From: Bradyrhizobium sp. AUGA SZCCT0176
GTDB taxonomy: Bacteria > Pseudomonadota > Alphaproteobacteria > Rhizobiales > Xanthobacteraceae
Direction: 5' to 3'
Assembly (NCBI RefSeq): GCF_018130145.1
Contig: NZ_JAFCMB010000017.1
Location: 1 to 64,000, forward strand
DNA: 64,000 nucleotides
Part shown: positions 51,179 to 59,698 of the stretch, piece after piece
How positions within the stretch are numbered: the stretch's first letter is position 1
Layout: each line of letters begins with the position of its first letter
The notes under the pieces: generated by a model
The model's database searches: none
What the model saw: only the letters and a program-made list of their open reading frames with translations
What the model was told of the DNA's origin: nothing
Made by a program: the position numbers and the translations under genes

Positions 51179-52929
51179 GGCGTATGGTCCTCTTGATGCA
51201 TCGGCAGGCTGAACTGAAACGTCGCGCCGGGCCCGACATTGATGGAGGCCGACAGTCGCCCGCCATGGGACTCGACGATTGATCGGCAGATCGACAGGCC
51301 CATGCCCATGCCGTCGGATTTGGTGGTGAAGAAGGGAGCGAACAGCCGGTCAGCATTTTGAACGGCTAATCCGACACCGGAGTCTGTCACCGTGACCAGA
51401 ATCTGGTCGGCGTCCTCCTGGTGCGTCCGGATCGCCAGCTTGCGTGGTCGGTCGGTGACCGGTTGCATCGCTTCAATGGCGTTGATGACGAGGTTGAGGA
51501 TGACCTGCTGCAGCTGAATCCGATCGCCGAGGACCTGGCCGAGAGCGGGAGCGAGTTCCTTCCGCAGCACGATCCGGTGGCTGAACAGTTCACGATGCAG
51601 CAAGGTGACCACCTCATTGACGACCGCATTGATGTCGAGAGGCGCTTTCTGATCGGCGGTCTTGCTTACCAGCCCGCGGACGCGCTGGATCACTTCGCCC
51701 GCCCGGTTGCCGTCATCGACAATCGAGCCCAGAGCGCTGCGCGCTTCCTGCAGTTCGGGAGTATCGCGGTCGAGCCAACGCAGCGCGGCCGAGGCGTTGG
51801 CGACGACGGCGGCAAGCGGCTGGTTTACTTCATGGGCAATCGACGCGGCCAGCTCCCCGAGCGCCGTCACGCGCGTGACATGCGCCAGTTCAGCCTGTGC
51901 CTCGTGCAGTTTCTCCTCGGCTCGCCTTCGTGCCGTGACGTCTGTCGCCGCGCCGACAAATTCGATGCCACCAGATGCATCGGTTACGGCATGCGCGGCT
52001 GCATGGACATATTTGACCGAGCCGCCGGGCATCAGCAATCGATATTCGTGATCGAAATCCCTGCCGTCGCGGGACGCCCGGTCGATGGTCTGTTGCGCGC
52101 CCGCTCGATCGTCGGGATGAATGCGTTGAATGACCATGTCGAGTGCGACAGAAGGTGCCTTTTCAAAGCCGAATATCCTGAAGGTTTCGTCCGACCAGAT
52201 AATTTCGCCGGTGGCGACGCGCCAGCCGAAGCTGCCGGTGTGGCTCAATCGCTGTGCTTCGGCCAAATAGTTCCCACTCTGCCGCAAGGCGTTTTCAGCC
52301 TCCTTGCGCTCGGTGATGTCCTCGCATGCGATCAGGACGATCAGCCGGTCATCCTGCCGTCGCACGGCTTTCGCGTTTTCACGAACCCACAGCGCCGAAC
52401 CGTCCTTGCGGACCTTTCGGATCTCCCAACTGTGCGTTTGCCCGATATGCGCCAGACAGATTTCAACGCTTTTTCGCACCGCGTCCCGGTCTGCTTCAAA
52501 GAAGACGCCGAGCACCGGTTGTCCCCGCAATTCGCTGACGAGATAGCCGAGCTGGGCGGCGCCAAAAGTGTTCACCGACAGGACGATGCCTTCCGCATCG
52601 ACCATGAAGTACATGACGGGGTTGTGCTCGAAGACCTCCTTCCACTGCGCCTCGCTCTCGCGCAGGGCTTCTATTGCGCGTTGTTCGGCGCTTGCCCGGC
52701 TCTCAAGCGCGGCTTCCATTTGCCTGCGGGTGCTGCCTACCAGGTGCATCACGATCAATGAGGCGAGAAACAGGGCGAAAAGCAGCACGACGGCAATCAG
52801 ATAGTCGGCAACCTCCGGGGCGGGACCGAGCACGAGCCAGATGCAAGCCGCCGTCAACGATGCCAAAGCCATGCCGCCGAGCAGCGATTGCTCGGCCGAG
52901 CGCCGGGATTTTAGTATCTGGTTACGCAT
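51175..52929 (-). CDS. PAS sensor histidine kinase (FixL-like core)
   Basis: The 584-residue product has two N-terminal membrane helices (residues ~20-62: LLGGMALASLTAACIWLVLG and DYLIAVVLLFALFLASLIVM). Two PAS domains follow (EVFEHNPVMYFMVDAEGIVL; NYLAEAQRLSHTGSFGWRVA), then a HisKA with His366 (ASIAHEVNQPLAAV) and an HATPase with NAIEAM, DSGVGL and GMGMGLSICRSI. AHEVNQPLAA is typical of FixL-like kinases. No haem-binding PAS signature is obvious, so an oxygen sensor is not shown. ATG 52929 is chosen; 24 extra codons upstream look non-coding. Confidence 0.9.
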   Translation of the reverse strand: MRNQILKSRRSAEQSLLGGMALASLTAACIWLVLGPAPEVADYLIAVVLLFALFLASLIVMHLVGSTRRQMEAALESRASAEQRAIEALRESEAQWKEVFEHNPVMYFMVDAEGIVLSVNTFGAAQLGYLVSELRGQPVLGVFFEADRDAVRKSVEICLAHIGQTHSWEIRKVRKDGSALWVRENAKAVRRQDDRLIVLIACEDITERKEAENALRQSGNYLAEAQRLSHTGSFGWRVATGEIIWSDETFRIFGFEKAPSVALDMVIQRIHPDDRAGAQQTIDRASRDGRDFDHEYRLLMPGGSVKYVHAAAHAVTDASGGIEFVGAATDVTARRRAEEKLHEAQAELAHVTRVTALGELAASIAHEVNQPLAAVVANASAALRWLDRDTPELQEARSALGSIVDDGNRAGEVIQRVRGLVSKTADQKAPLDINAVVNEVVTLLHRELFSHRIVLRKELAPALGQVLGDRIQLQQVILNLVINAIEAMQPVTDRPRKLAIRTHQEDADQILVTVTDSGVGLAVQNADRLFAPFFTTKSDGMGMGLSICRSIVESHGGRLSASINVGPGATFQFSLPMHQEDHTP

Positions 52930-53874
52930 GGCATTGGGCCGTCCGGCCCCGCGCCGCGTCGTCAGGTGATCATCACCATCGACGGCAACACGTGGCCCCA
53001 CGAATGAGCCGCATCCTAGCAGCTTTTCCAGGCCCGGAGGTATGGTGCATCGCGATACGCAGGTGGCTCAGAGCGCTTGACGGTCGCGGCCGTTCGTCGC
53101 GCCTGCAAGCCCCGGTTGACGATCGCGGAACGCGCAATGTCGACAACTGGATATCGCTGCGGGAGGAGGTGGCACTCCTGGTCCCTCGCAAGGCTCGGGC
53201 GGCTGATCCTAAACTTAAGTATGCTCCTCTCACCCAAATGTAACGTGCATATCAACCTCCGTTCAATGGTTCGGCGAGTCTCGGCGACTAGGCTGGCGCG
53301 ATAGCCGAGCGGCAGCAGGAATCTCGCGCCATCGCTCTTGCTGATTGAACGTTGAACCTCGGCGCCGCTGTCCGGGATAGCCGCATTGTAAACATCGCTT
53401 GCGTAACGACCGCCGTCTCGTGCCGCCACAAATTCGGGGATTGAGATGCCAAAGCCAAGCCTGCAATTGATCCACTGCTCGAACGATATTCGACCGGGTG
53501 CAAAACGCCGGCAGGACAGCACCAGCTTCCAACCATACGTTATTCCTGGAGGCGCGCGATCCGTGCCGGGCGAGCGTTCATGGGAGGCCGCGCTTGATCT
53601 GGTCGATTTTGGCGTTTTGGTTTGCTATGAAAACTATCTTGCCTTCCTTGAGGCGAGTGCTGCCATTCTCGGCGGCTCCAAGTGGACTAATCATGAAAAG
53701 ACCCGCTAGATTGACAAGGCACGCCGGAACCACGCGTGGTGCATCGACGATCCCTTGCTCCGGGGCGTCAACGCCACCCGCGTCGGCCAGCGACGGTGTC
53801 TTTCAACTTGTCCGCAGAGCCGAAGCTGGTCACTCTGCTGAGCTGCGCATCTCAAATTGGGGGGCTGGTGCCTG
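52930..53874. other. Intergenic region between the two-component operon and the NYN gene
   Basis: In these 945 bp I see no gene I can defend. The longest frame is on the minus strand (53016-53522, 168 codons) with unremarkable composition and no domain. A plus-strand piece near 53580-53709 (WEAALDLVDFGVLVCYENYL) looks slightly protein-like but has no start or ribosome site. A motif copy lies at 53214. The region is AT-richer than the window average and may hold decayed genes. Confidence 0.5.
53214..53223 (+). promoter_or_regulatory. Motif copy: CTTAAGTATG with palindromic ACTTAAGT
   Basis: The sequence AAACTTAAGTATG contains the palindrome ACTTAAGT. It lies 285 bp upstream of the kinase gene start (52929). 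Together with the copies at 50468 and 49873 it brackets the two-component genes. Confidence 0.4.
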
Positions 53875-54486
53875 ATGTTATCGTCCGACAGGATCGCGCT
53901 GTTTATCGATGGCGCCAATCTCTACTCGACCTGCAGAGCGCTTGGTTTCGACGTCGATTACAAGCGTCTGCTCAAGGAATTCCAGAGCCGCGGTACGCTG
54001 CTGCGGGCGTTCTATTTCACGACCATTATCGAGGATCAGGAATACACATCGGTCCGCCCCCTGATCGATTGGCTCGACTATAACGGCTACACCGTCGTCA
54101 CCAAGCTCACCAAGGAGTTCATCGACCCCAGCGGCCGCCGCAAGGTGAAGGGCAGCATGAATATCGAGCTCGCCGTCCATGCGATGGAGCTTGCCGATCA
54201 TGTCGACCGGATGTTTCTGTTCTCGGGAGACGGCGACTTCCGCTCGCTGCTGGAAGCGGTGCAGCGCCGCGGTGTCCACGTGACCGTCATCTCTACCATT
54301 GTCAGCCAGCCGCCGATGGTGGCGGACGACCTGCGGCGTCAGGCGGACGCCTTCATCGATCTTGCCGAATTGAAGCCAGTGCTCGGGCGTGATCCGTCGG
54401 AGCGGCCGGTGGCACGTGAGATACGCCAGCAATCGTCGCAATTCCCGTCGCACGCGACGATCAATGGAAATGACCTCAGGTCATGA
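53875..54486 (+). CDS. NYN/LabA-like (DUF88) domain protein
   Basis: The 203-residue product starts MLSSDRIALFIDGANLYSTC, with the NYN Asp at 12 (FIDGANL), then SMNIELAVHAMELADHVDRM and FLFSGDGDFRSLLEAVQRRG, which bring in the other conserved Asp residues of the PIN-like metal site. Family members are putative ribonucleases or regulators (LabA). The C-terminal ~40 residues are polar. ATG 53875 is chosen. In many Alphaproteobacteria a close relative sits near ribosome or (p)ppGpp genes; no such context is visible here. Confidence 0.85.
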   Translation: MLSSDRIALFIDGANLYSTCRALGFDVDYKRLLKEFQSRGTLLRAFYFTTIIEDQEYTSVRPLIDWLDYNGYTVVTKLTKEFIDPSGRRKVKGSMNIELAVHAMELADHVDRMFLFSGDGDFRSLLEAVQRRGVHVTVISTIVSQPPMVADDLRRQADAFIDLAELKPVLGRDPSERPVAREIRQQSSQFPSHATINGNDLRS

Positions 54487-54595
54487 CGCCTTCGGGATGT
54501 CGTCCCGCTCATCCGTGCTGTGTTTGTTCCAACGACGAATCCCCGCGCGCAAAAGGGATTCGCGTACCGTCAAGAATTGACGCGATCGCGTCCCG

Positions 54596-54865
54596 ATGCA
54601 TCATTGTGCGATGTTCGGTTTCTTCAAAGGTTGCCGCCTGGCCCGCATGAGCAGCGGGCGCTTTTGCCTGGTACGGGATCTCGGCCTGGTCAAGGGCGGC
54701 AAGGGCATGCGGCACCATGAGGTGGTGATCGCCTTCAGCGCCCGCGAGCTGCTGAAGTGGCTGCGCCAGCCGTCGGCGAAGCGGCTTGAGCCGGACGCGA
54801 GTTCGCGAGCCAGCGTCTTGCCCCATGAACCAGAGGCGTTGGCTAACCTCGGACCACGCTCCTGA
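54596..54865 (+). CDS. Possible small hypothetical protein
   Basis: The 89-codon frame starts MHHCAMFGFFKGCRLARMSS and continues GRFCLVRDLGLVKGGKGMRH, HEVVIAFSARELLKWLRQ, a plausible beta-beta-alpha pattern. It overlaps the 3' end of the LysR gene by 23 bp, has no clear ribosome site and no family I know. Codon use is acceptable. Another in-frame start is ATG 54611. Confidence 0.35.
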   Translation: MHHCAMFGFFKGCRLARMSSGRFCLVRDLGLVKGGKGMRHHEVVIAFSARELLKWLRQPSAKRLEPDASSRASVLPHEPEALANLGPRS

Positions 54866-55700
54866 AGGCAGCCGAAAGCGCGGCAAGCGCATCGCGCGGC
54901 CGGCCGTCCTTGACCCTGGAATGCAGCAAGACCGGCAAGCGCGGCAGATCGGGAAGCCCGAGCCTGGGCCCGACCTCAACGGCGCCGAATGGCAGCATTC
55001 GCGGCGCCAATGCAGCAACGCCGAGCCCGGCCATGACGGCGGCTGCGACCGCCGCAACGCCGCCGCCGACGAAGATTTCCGTCCAGGGCACGTTCGCCGC
55101 ATCGAGCAGCCGCCCGGCCATCGCACGCACGCCGCAGGGCTCGGCCATCGTGGCAAGCGGCAAGGGCTCGCCCGCGCGGTACTGCCAGCCAGGTGCTGCG
55201 AACCAGCCGAATTTCTCTTCGGTTATCACTTCCCCGTCGTCCCGCCCGGCCTCGAGGCGGACGATCACCGTGTCGAGTTCGCGCCGGTCGAAGCTTTGCA
55301 GCAGGTCGCCCGACGACCCGATCCGGATTTCGATCAACAGCTGCGGGTCTTGCGCGTTCATGCGTGCGATCAGCGCCGGGAGCTCCGGCCCCGCAACATG
55401 GTCGCTGATGCCGATGGTGAGGCGCTGCCGGGCACCGGCAAATACGGCGAGCGCGCGATCGTGCACCGCCAGCAGTTCGCGGGCGTGTTCGAGAAAGGCT
55501 GCGCCCTGCGCCGAAAGCTGCACGTAGCGGGGCGTCCGCTCGATGAGCCGGCAGCCGAACCTCTCTTCGAGCCGCTTCAGCTTCAGGCTGACCGCGGCCT
55601 GCGTCGTCCGCATGGCCTCAGCCGCGCGCGTGAAGCTGCCAAGTTCGGCGATGCGGACGAAAGCCTGGACGGCATCCAGGTCGAGGGGGCGTTCGGTCAT
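54843..55700 (-). CDS. LysR-family transcriptional regulator
   Basis: This 285-residue protein has the LysR HTH (LDLDAVQAFVRIAELGSFTR; AAEAMRTTQAAVSLKLKRLE, residues ~6-50) and a periplasmic-binding-fold effector domain (LTIGISDHVAGPELPALIAR; GVAAVAAAVMAGLGVAALAP). ATG 55700 is chosen; a TTG two codons earlier is weaker. It is divergent from a tautomerase gene, the usual LysR arrangement, with an inverted LTTR-type site at 55718. Confidence 0.9.
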   Translation of the reverse strand: MTERPLDLDAVQAFVRIAELGSFTRAAEAMRTTQAAVSLKLKRLEERFGCRLIERTPRYVQLSAQGAAFLEHARELLAVHDRALAVFAGARQRLTIGISDHVAGPELPALIARMNAQDPQLLIEIRIGSSGDLLQSFDRRELDTVIVRLEAGRDDGEVITEEKFGWFAAPGWQYRAGEPLPLATMAEPCGVRAMAGRLLDAANVPWTEIFVGGGVAAVAAAVMAGLGVAALAPRMLPFGAVEVGPRLGLPDLPRLPVLLHSRVKDGRPRDALAALSAAFRSVVRG

Positions 55701-55717
55701 TTCCAACGATTATAGCT

Positions 55718-55740
55718 GATATCAGTATCCATAGCATATC
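55718..55740. promoter_or_regulatory. LysR-type operator in the divergent region
   Basis: GATAT-N13-ATATC (55718-55722 and 55736-55740) is an AT-rich inverted pair typical of a LysR recognition box, 18 bp from the lysR start and 54 bp from the tautomerase start. It probably controls both genes. Confidence 0.6.
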
Positions 55741-55793
55741 AAAATAGTCGGATGGCGTTTAGCTAGGTCAGGACAAAATGGAAAGGATCAGCT

Positions 55794-56171
55794 GTGCCGC
55801 TGCTTCACATCTCACTGCGCGCCGGAAAGCCGGCAGCCTACCGCCAGGCGATTCTCGACAGCCTTTATCGCGCGATGCGCGAAGCATTGAACGTGCCCGA
55901 AGACGACCAGTTCATGACCATCACGGAGCATGACGCAGCGAACTTCCGCTACGGCACCGCCTTTGGCATCGTCCGGAGTGACGATCTCGTGTTTATCCAG
56001 ATCACCGTGTTCGACACCCGCACCGCGGAACAGAAGAAGGCGCTGTTCCGGCGGATCGCGGATTTGCTTGGCGAGCGCCCCGGCATACGGCCGGAGGACG
56101 TGTTCGTGAACGTGCTCGACGCCGCGAGGGAGAATTGGTCCGTCGGCCACGGGCTCGCGCAATTCGCGTGA
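55794..56171 (+). CDS. Tautomerase/MIF-superfamily enzyme
   Basis: The 125-residue product starts with GTG-encoded Met followed by Pro (MPLLHISLRAG). After Met removal Pro1 would be the catalytic base. EDDQFMTITEHDAANF and FIQITVFDTRTAEQKKALFR are typical of tautomerase family proteins (4-oxalocrotonate tautomerase-like, DUF1904/PptA type). GGAAAGGATC precedes the GTG. It is likely activated by the divergent LysR protein. The substrate is unknown. Confidence 0.85.
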   Translation: MPLLHISLRAGKPAAYRQAILDSLYRAMREALNVPEDDQFMTITEHDAANFRYGTAFGIVRSDDLVFIQITVFDTRTAEQKKALFRRIADLLGERPGIRPEDVFVNVLDAARENWSVGHGLAQFA

Positions 56172-56197
56172 GGCGCTGCGCGGCTTGGGAGGGCGGA

Positions 56198-58036
56198 CTA
56201 TCTCGCCGCCGTCTTCTGTTTGCCGCCGTCCACTTCCAGTCCCAGTGTGCGGCCGGGGAAGCCTGCGGCGTCAAAATAGCGCTGGGTGCCGACGCGCTGG
56301 AAGTTCAGCACGGTGCGCAAGCCATTCGCTGACGGCCTCGACGTCACGGTGCCGGTATAGGCCTGCGGCGTCGCGCCGTTGGGCATCGCTTCGGTCATGA
56401 CGCGGCCGATCAGAGTGCCCTTGGGCTTTTGCGTTAGCCCCATGATCTTCGCCGCCGTGGCACCGACATCGGCGTTGCTGACGGGCAGGGCGTCGACATA
56501 GCCCGACTTGAAGTCCGGCCCGATCGCCGCTGTGAAGTTCAGGGTATCGCCGCGGGAAAAGCTGCCATGCATGCCCTGGCCCTGGCGCAGGATCGTGTCG
56601 GCAATCTGGACCGAGCAACTGGTCGGCTCGTCGCAGCCCGACGACCAGGAGCGGAAATTGACCACGATTTGGGGATGCGGCGTGACGGCCTTGCCCTTAA
56701 GGCCGAGCTGCGACATCGGCAACGTGCCCGGGAAGTTCCCGAGTTCGTCATCGACGAAGAGGCCGCTGACATAGTCTTGCTCCAGCAGCGCCTTGATTGT
56801 GCGGTCGGCGAGCTTGCGTTCCTTGCTGGGAATATAGATCAGGTCCGATCCACCGTTGGTGGCGATCACCAGATCGGGCTTGGTGGGGTCCTTGCCGAGC
56901 ACGCCGTTGCCGGCCCTGGGGTGGGCGTTACCGGCCACCGGTGCATTCTTGTCGTTGGGGTCGAACAGCGGCAGGCTCAGCGCTTTCGCAAGGTCGATCG
57001 CAAGGAAGCCCATGGGGAGGAAGTCCTTGGGCGTGTCGTCATAGGAGATCTTCGCCGACGGGCTGGTCTTGCTCTCCTTGGAGATCGTCGAGAAACCGTG
57101 GTCGGAGGAGACGATGATGTTGGTCGAGGCGGTGAGGCCGAGTTCATCCAGCGCCTTGCGCAACTGCGCCAGATTGTTGTCGGCGTTCCTGATGCCGGCC
57201 ATCGAGGTCGGGCCGTTGATCCCGGGCGTGATGGTGTTGAGGCTGTCGCCGGTATTGTGCTGGCTGCCATCGGGGTCGCGCGACCAGAACACCAGCACGA
57301 ACGGTTTGTTGCGCGCCTTGAACATCGGCAGCACGACCTTGGCGGCGACGTCGGCCATGTAGGCCTGCTGCGCGACGTTGGCTGATGTGGTGCCCGGCGT
57401 CCTGGCGTCGCCGGCCTTGCTGTTGTCGCCGCGCGGCGTTGTCACCAGCGGAAGGTTGGCCTTGGTCAAGGCTTCCTTCATCTCGTCGGACAAGGGAACG
57501 CCGTTCTTGCCGCCGGTGGAATCGTCGATCACGATCGTGTTCTTGCCGCGGTCGGTGTGGTCGAACAGCAAGGTCGGGCCGAGCTTGCCGATCGCGGCGG
57601 TCGAGAAACCTTTCGCGCGCGCCAGCTTCAGGATGGTTTCCTCGTTGAGGTAGTCGCCGTGGAAATGATCGTCGATGTCGGCGAGCACGGCGTCGTTTTC
57701 GATGAAGGGGACGACGGTGTCGCCGGCCGGCACCGAGGAATAGCCGGTATAGATCGTGTTGCTGAAGGTGCCGGTGTCGCCGAGATAATGGCCGCTCGCC
57801 ATGGCGGAGCTGTTCGCCATCGTGAAGGTCGGAAACAGCGAGTGTGAATTCCTGAAATTGACGCCCTTGTCGCGGATTTCGGCCATCGCGGGCGCGGTCT
57901 GCGGCGTCACGATGCGCCCGCGCAGGCCGTCCGGCACGAACAGGATCAAATTGCGCGGCGTGGCGTTTTGCGCCGACGCGGCACTTGCGGTCAGCGTGAT
58001 CAGACTTGCGGACAGCAATACGAATGTACGGCGCAT
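56198..58036 (-). CDS. Secreted alkaline-phosphatase-superfamily phosphodiesterase
   Basis: The 612-residue product has a signal peptide (MRRTFVLLSASLITLTASAA, cleavage after ASAQ). The core is the NPP/sulfatase-like fold: LILFVPDGLRGR with the first metal Asp, the nucleophile region LFPTFTMANSSAMASGHYLG, SRDPDGSQHN, and SSDHGFSTISK with the second metal Asp-His. It may cleave phosphodiesters such as nucleotides or phospholipids. It stands alone. The long C-terminal ~200 residues hold a Cys pair (SGCDEPTSCSVQIADTILRQ). Confidence 0.85.
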   Translation of the reverse strand: MRRTFVLLSASLITLTASAASAQNATPRNLILFVPDGLRGRIVTPQTAPAMAEIRDKGVNFRNSHSLFPTFTMANSSAMASGHYLGDTGTFSNTIYTGYSSVPAGDTVVPFIENDAVLADIDDHFHGDYLNEETILKLARAKGFSTAAIGKLGPTLLFDHTDRGKNTIVIDDSTGGKNGVPLSDEMKEALTKANLPLVTTPRGDNSKAGDARTPGTTSANVAQQAYMADVAAKVVLPMFKARNKPFVLVFWSRDPDGSQHNTGDSLNTITPGINGPTSMAGIRNADNNLAQLRKALDELGLTASTNIIVSSDHGFSTISKESKTSPSAKISYDDTPKDFLPMGFLAIDLAKALSLPLFDPNDKNAPVAGNAHPRAGNGVLGKDPTKPDLVIATNGGSDLIYIPSKERKLADRTIKALLEQDYVSGLFVDDELGNFPGTLPMSQLGLKGKAVTPHPQIVVNFRSWSSGCDEPTSCSVQIADTILRQGQGMHGSFSRGDTLNFTAAIGPDFKSGYVDALPVSNADVGATAAKIMGLTQKPKGTLIGRVMTEAMPNGATPQAYTGTVTSRPSANGLRTVLNFQRVGTQRYFDAAGFPGRTLGLEVDGGKQKTAAR

Positions 58037-58181
58037 CAGTCTCTCCCCATCAGAAGCATTCCGGCGATAGCGGTCGCCTCCGTTTAGTTTTGGTCTGCGA
58101 CAGCATTGTTACACCGGGGCGGAACCGACTCAGGTGGCGATGGAACCCGATTCAGAATGCCGATCTTTGATTGGCTCGGCC

Positions 58182-58206
58182 GGAAACATTACTGCTTTCA
58201 GCCGTT
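58182..58206 (+). promoter_or_regulatory. Possible EcfG (general stress sigma factor) promoter
   Basis: GGAAA (58182-58186), a 16-bp spacer, then CGTT (58203-58206) differ from the alphaproteobacterial stress consensus GGAAC-N16/17-CGTT by one base. It lies 20 bp before the ATG of the CsbD-like gene, leaving a very short leader that contains only the AAGGAG site. Confidence 0.45.
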
Positions 58207-58226
58207 CTCCATGGAAGGAGATTGCC

Positions 58227-58502
58227 ATGAGCACCTTCAAAGAGAAAGCAGAGGCGCAAACCGAGCAGGTGATTGGACAGATGCTCGGCGATGAGTTGCT
58301 GGTGAGAGAAGGCCAGTCGCGGTTGCGGGAAGCGGAGAGTGAGGCTGAACCCTCCGAGGATCGGGCCAAAGATCGAGACGAGGGTACGGATCAGGGCATC
58401 GTCCGTGACGAGCGCGGACAGGAGCAGCCAAAGGACAAGGCGCGTGCCCAGCAGGTGAGCCGCGTGGATAACGGCGGCGATCCGCCTGGCAAGAAGGCCT
58501 AG
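58227..58502 (+). CDS. Small charged CsbD-like stress protein
   Basis: The 91-residue product starts MSTFKEKAEAQTEQVIGQML / GDELLVREGQSRLREAESEA, recalling CsbD (repeats of K-G-x-A-x-E ... GDx-x-L-x-x-EG). The rest is very hydrophilic and probably disordered (EDRAKDRDEGTDQGIVRDER). AAGGAG lies 6 nt upstream of ATG 58227. CsbD-type proteins are induced by stress in many bacteria; the promoter found here fits that idea. Confidence 0.65.
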   Translation: MSTFKEKAEAQTEQVIGQMLGDELLVREGQSRLREAESEAEPSEDRAKDRDEGTDQGIVRDERGQEQPKDKARAQQVSRVDNGGDPPGKKA

Positions 58503-58558
58503 GCGCTCGCTCGCCGATGAGGGGCCATGCACCGCGCCCCGAAACGCAGGATATCGAT

Positions 58559-58999
58559 ATGAAAAACCAGCTTGTTTCCGACAATCCCGGTGGGCGGATC
58601 CACGTCGTCATTCTGGATTCCGGCGAAGAAGCGTTTGCGGCGCTGACGCGGTTTGCGAACCAAGCAAAGATGACGGCGGCGTCCGTCACGGCGATCGGCG
58701 CCTTCGAAAAGGCCGTCGTCGGCTGGTTCGATTTTGCAACGAAGACCTACAAGAAGATCGAGGTCAATGAACAATGCGAAGTCCTGAGCGCGCTCGGCGA
58801 CGTCGCCGTCGGCGATGACGGCAAAGCCAGCCTTCACGTCCACATCGTGCTCGGACTGTCCGACGGATCGACGCGGGGCGGCCATTTGCTTGCCGGCACG
58901 GTGCGGCCGACACTCGAGGTGGTTCTGACCGAAGTCCCCGCCAGGTTGCGGCGGAAGAAGAGGGCGGATCTGGGGATCGCGCTGATCGATGCCGGCTGA
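58559..58999 (+). CDS. DUF296/PPC-domain protein
   Basis: The 146-residue product has the PPC/DUF296 jelly-roll: GGRIHVVILDSGEEAFAALT, AASVTAIGAFEKAVVGWFDF, and the metal motif LHVHIVLGLSDGSTRGGHL with its His residues and the GGH turn. It is found in bacteria and plants as a small trimeric protein, sometimes fused to DNA-binding domains. AGGA lies 8 nt upstream. It is 59 bp from the CsbD-like gene and may be in the same unit. Confidence 0.85.
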   Translation: MKNQLVSDNPGGRIHVVILDSGEEAFAALTRFANQAKMTAASVTAIGAFEKAVVGWFDFATKTYKKIEVNEQCEVLSALGDVAVGDDGKASLHVHIVLGLSDGSTRGGHLLAGTVRPTLEVVLTEVPARLRRKKRADLGIALIDAG

Positions 59000-59197
59000 C
59001 GTTGCCTTTTGGAATAATTGTAAGCTCTAGTTCCCCGATTCTTCTTGTCGTGATGGCGCGGCTGAACTACCTGTCCAGCGCCGCTATCAAGCGCCGTAAG
59101 CGTCGCACGTGAGGCAACGCATCACCCGCCATTCGGGATAGATGCGCAGTGCCCTTTATCTCGTGATCGACTGACCAGATTTTCCAAAGAGAAGAGC

Positions 59198-59447
59198 ATG
59201 TTTGCCATTCGAAAGTTGCCGGCGCGCTTTGCGCCGGTCGTGATGCCCTTGGTGTTGTCCGTCCTGATGACGTTTGTCGTGTCGATGATTTCGACATTGA
59301 GGAGCCTGGGTCCGACACCGGCCTTCCTCGCGACCTGGCCGGGTGCGTGGGCGATCCTGGCTGGTCGCGTTTCCGACCCTGCTAGCGGTATTGCCGCTGG
59401 TGCGGCGGATCGTGGCGCTGGTGGTTGTTGTGTCCCCACGCAGGTGA
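59198..59447 (+). pseudogene. DUF2798 membrane protein gene with frameshift
   Basis: The first part (MFAIRKLPARFAPVVMPLVL, then VLMTFVVSMISTLRSLGPTP) matches DUF2798, a two-helix membrane protein of about 75 residues. Near 59357 the expected second helix continues only in another frame: WLVAFPTLLAVLPLVRRIVA and then VSPRR, ending at TGA 59445-59447. In the first frame the end is unrelated. Loss of two bases near GCGATCCTGG explains it. It could be a real mutation or a sequence error. Confidence 0.75.
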
Positions 59448-59681
59448 TCTGAAGGATAGATGCGACGACAGCCGGACACGGCTGTCGTCGTTCCGGCCTT
59501 TCTCATTTCCGGCGTGGGCCGTCGGCTAGCTTGACGCGCGGAACACGTCGGCAGGGCGCTGCGGGTAGGGTGCATTCTCAGGTAGCAGAAATGCGAATCG
59601 TCACAAATATTTGCCGCCGGACCCAGGCCGTAAGCAAACGTTTAGCCGAGGCCTATAAAATACCGGTGATCACGTCCTATG

Positions 59682-59696
59682 TTAACCACCGGTTAA
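59682..59696 (+). promoter_or_regulatory. Perfect CtrA site (TTAA-N7-TTAA)
   Basis: TTAACCACCGGTTAA fits the full alphaproteobacterial CtrA consensus. It lies 2 bp before one possible start codon (59699) and 17 bp before another (59714) of the next gene. That is too close for a normal activation arrangement unless the true start lies further downstream or CtrA represses. Confidence 0.55.
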
Positions 59697-59698
59697 TC

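Noticed and set aside
53016-53522. 168-codon minus-strand frame in the large gap
   Set aside because: No domain, no ribosome site and odd codon use; only part reads protein-like. It is described under the intergenic entry and not called as a gene.
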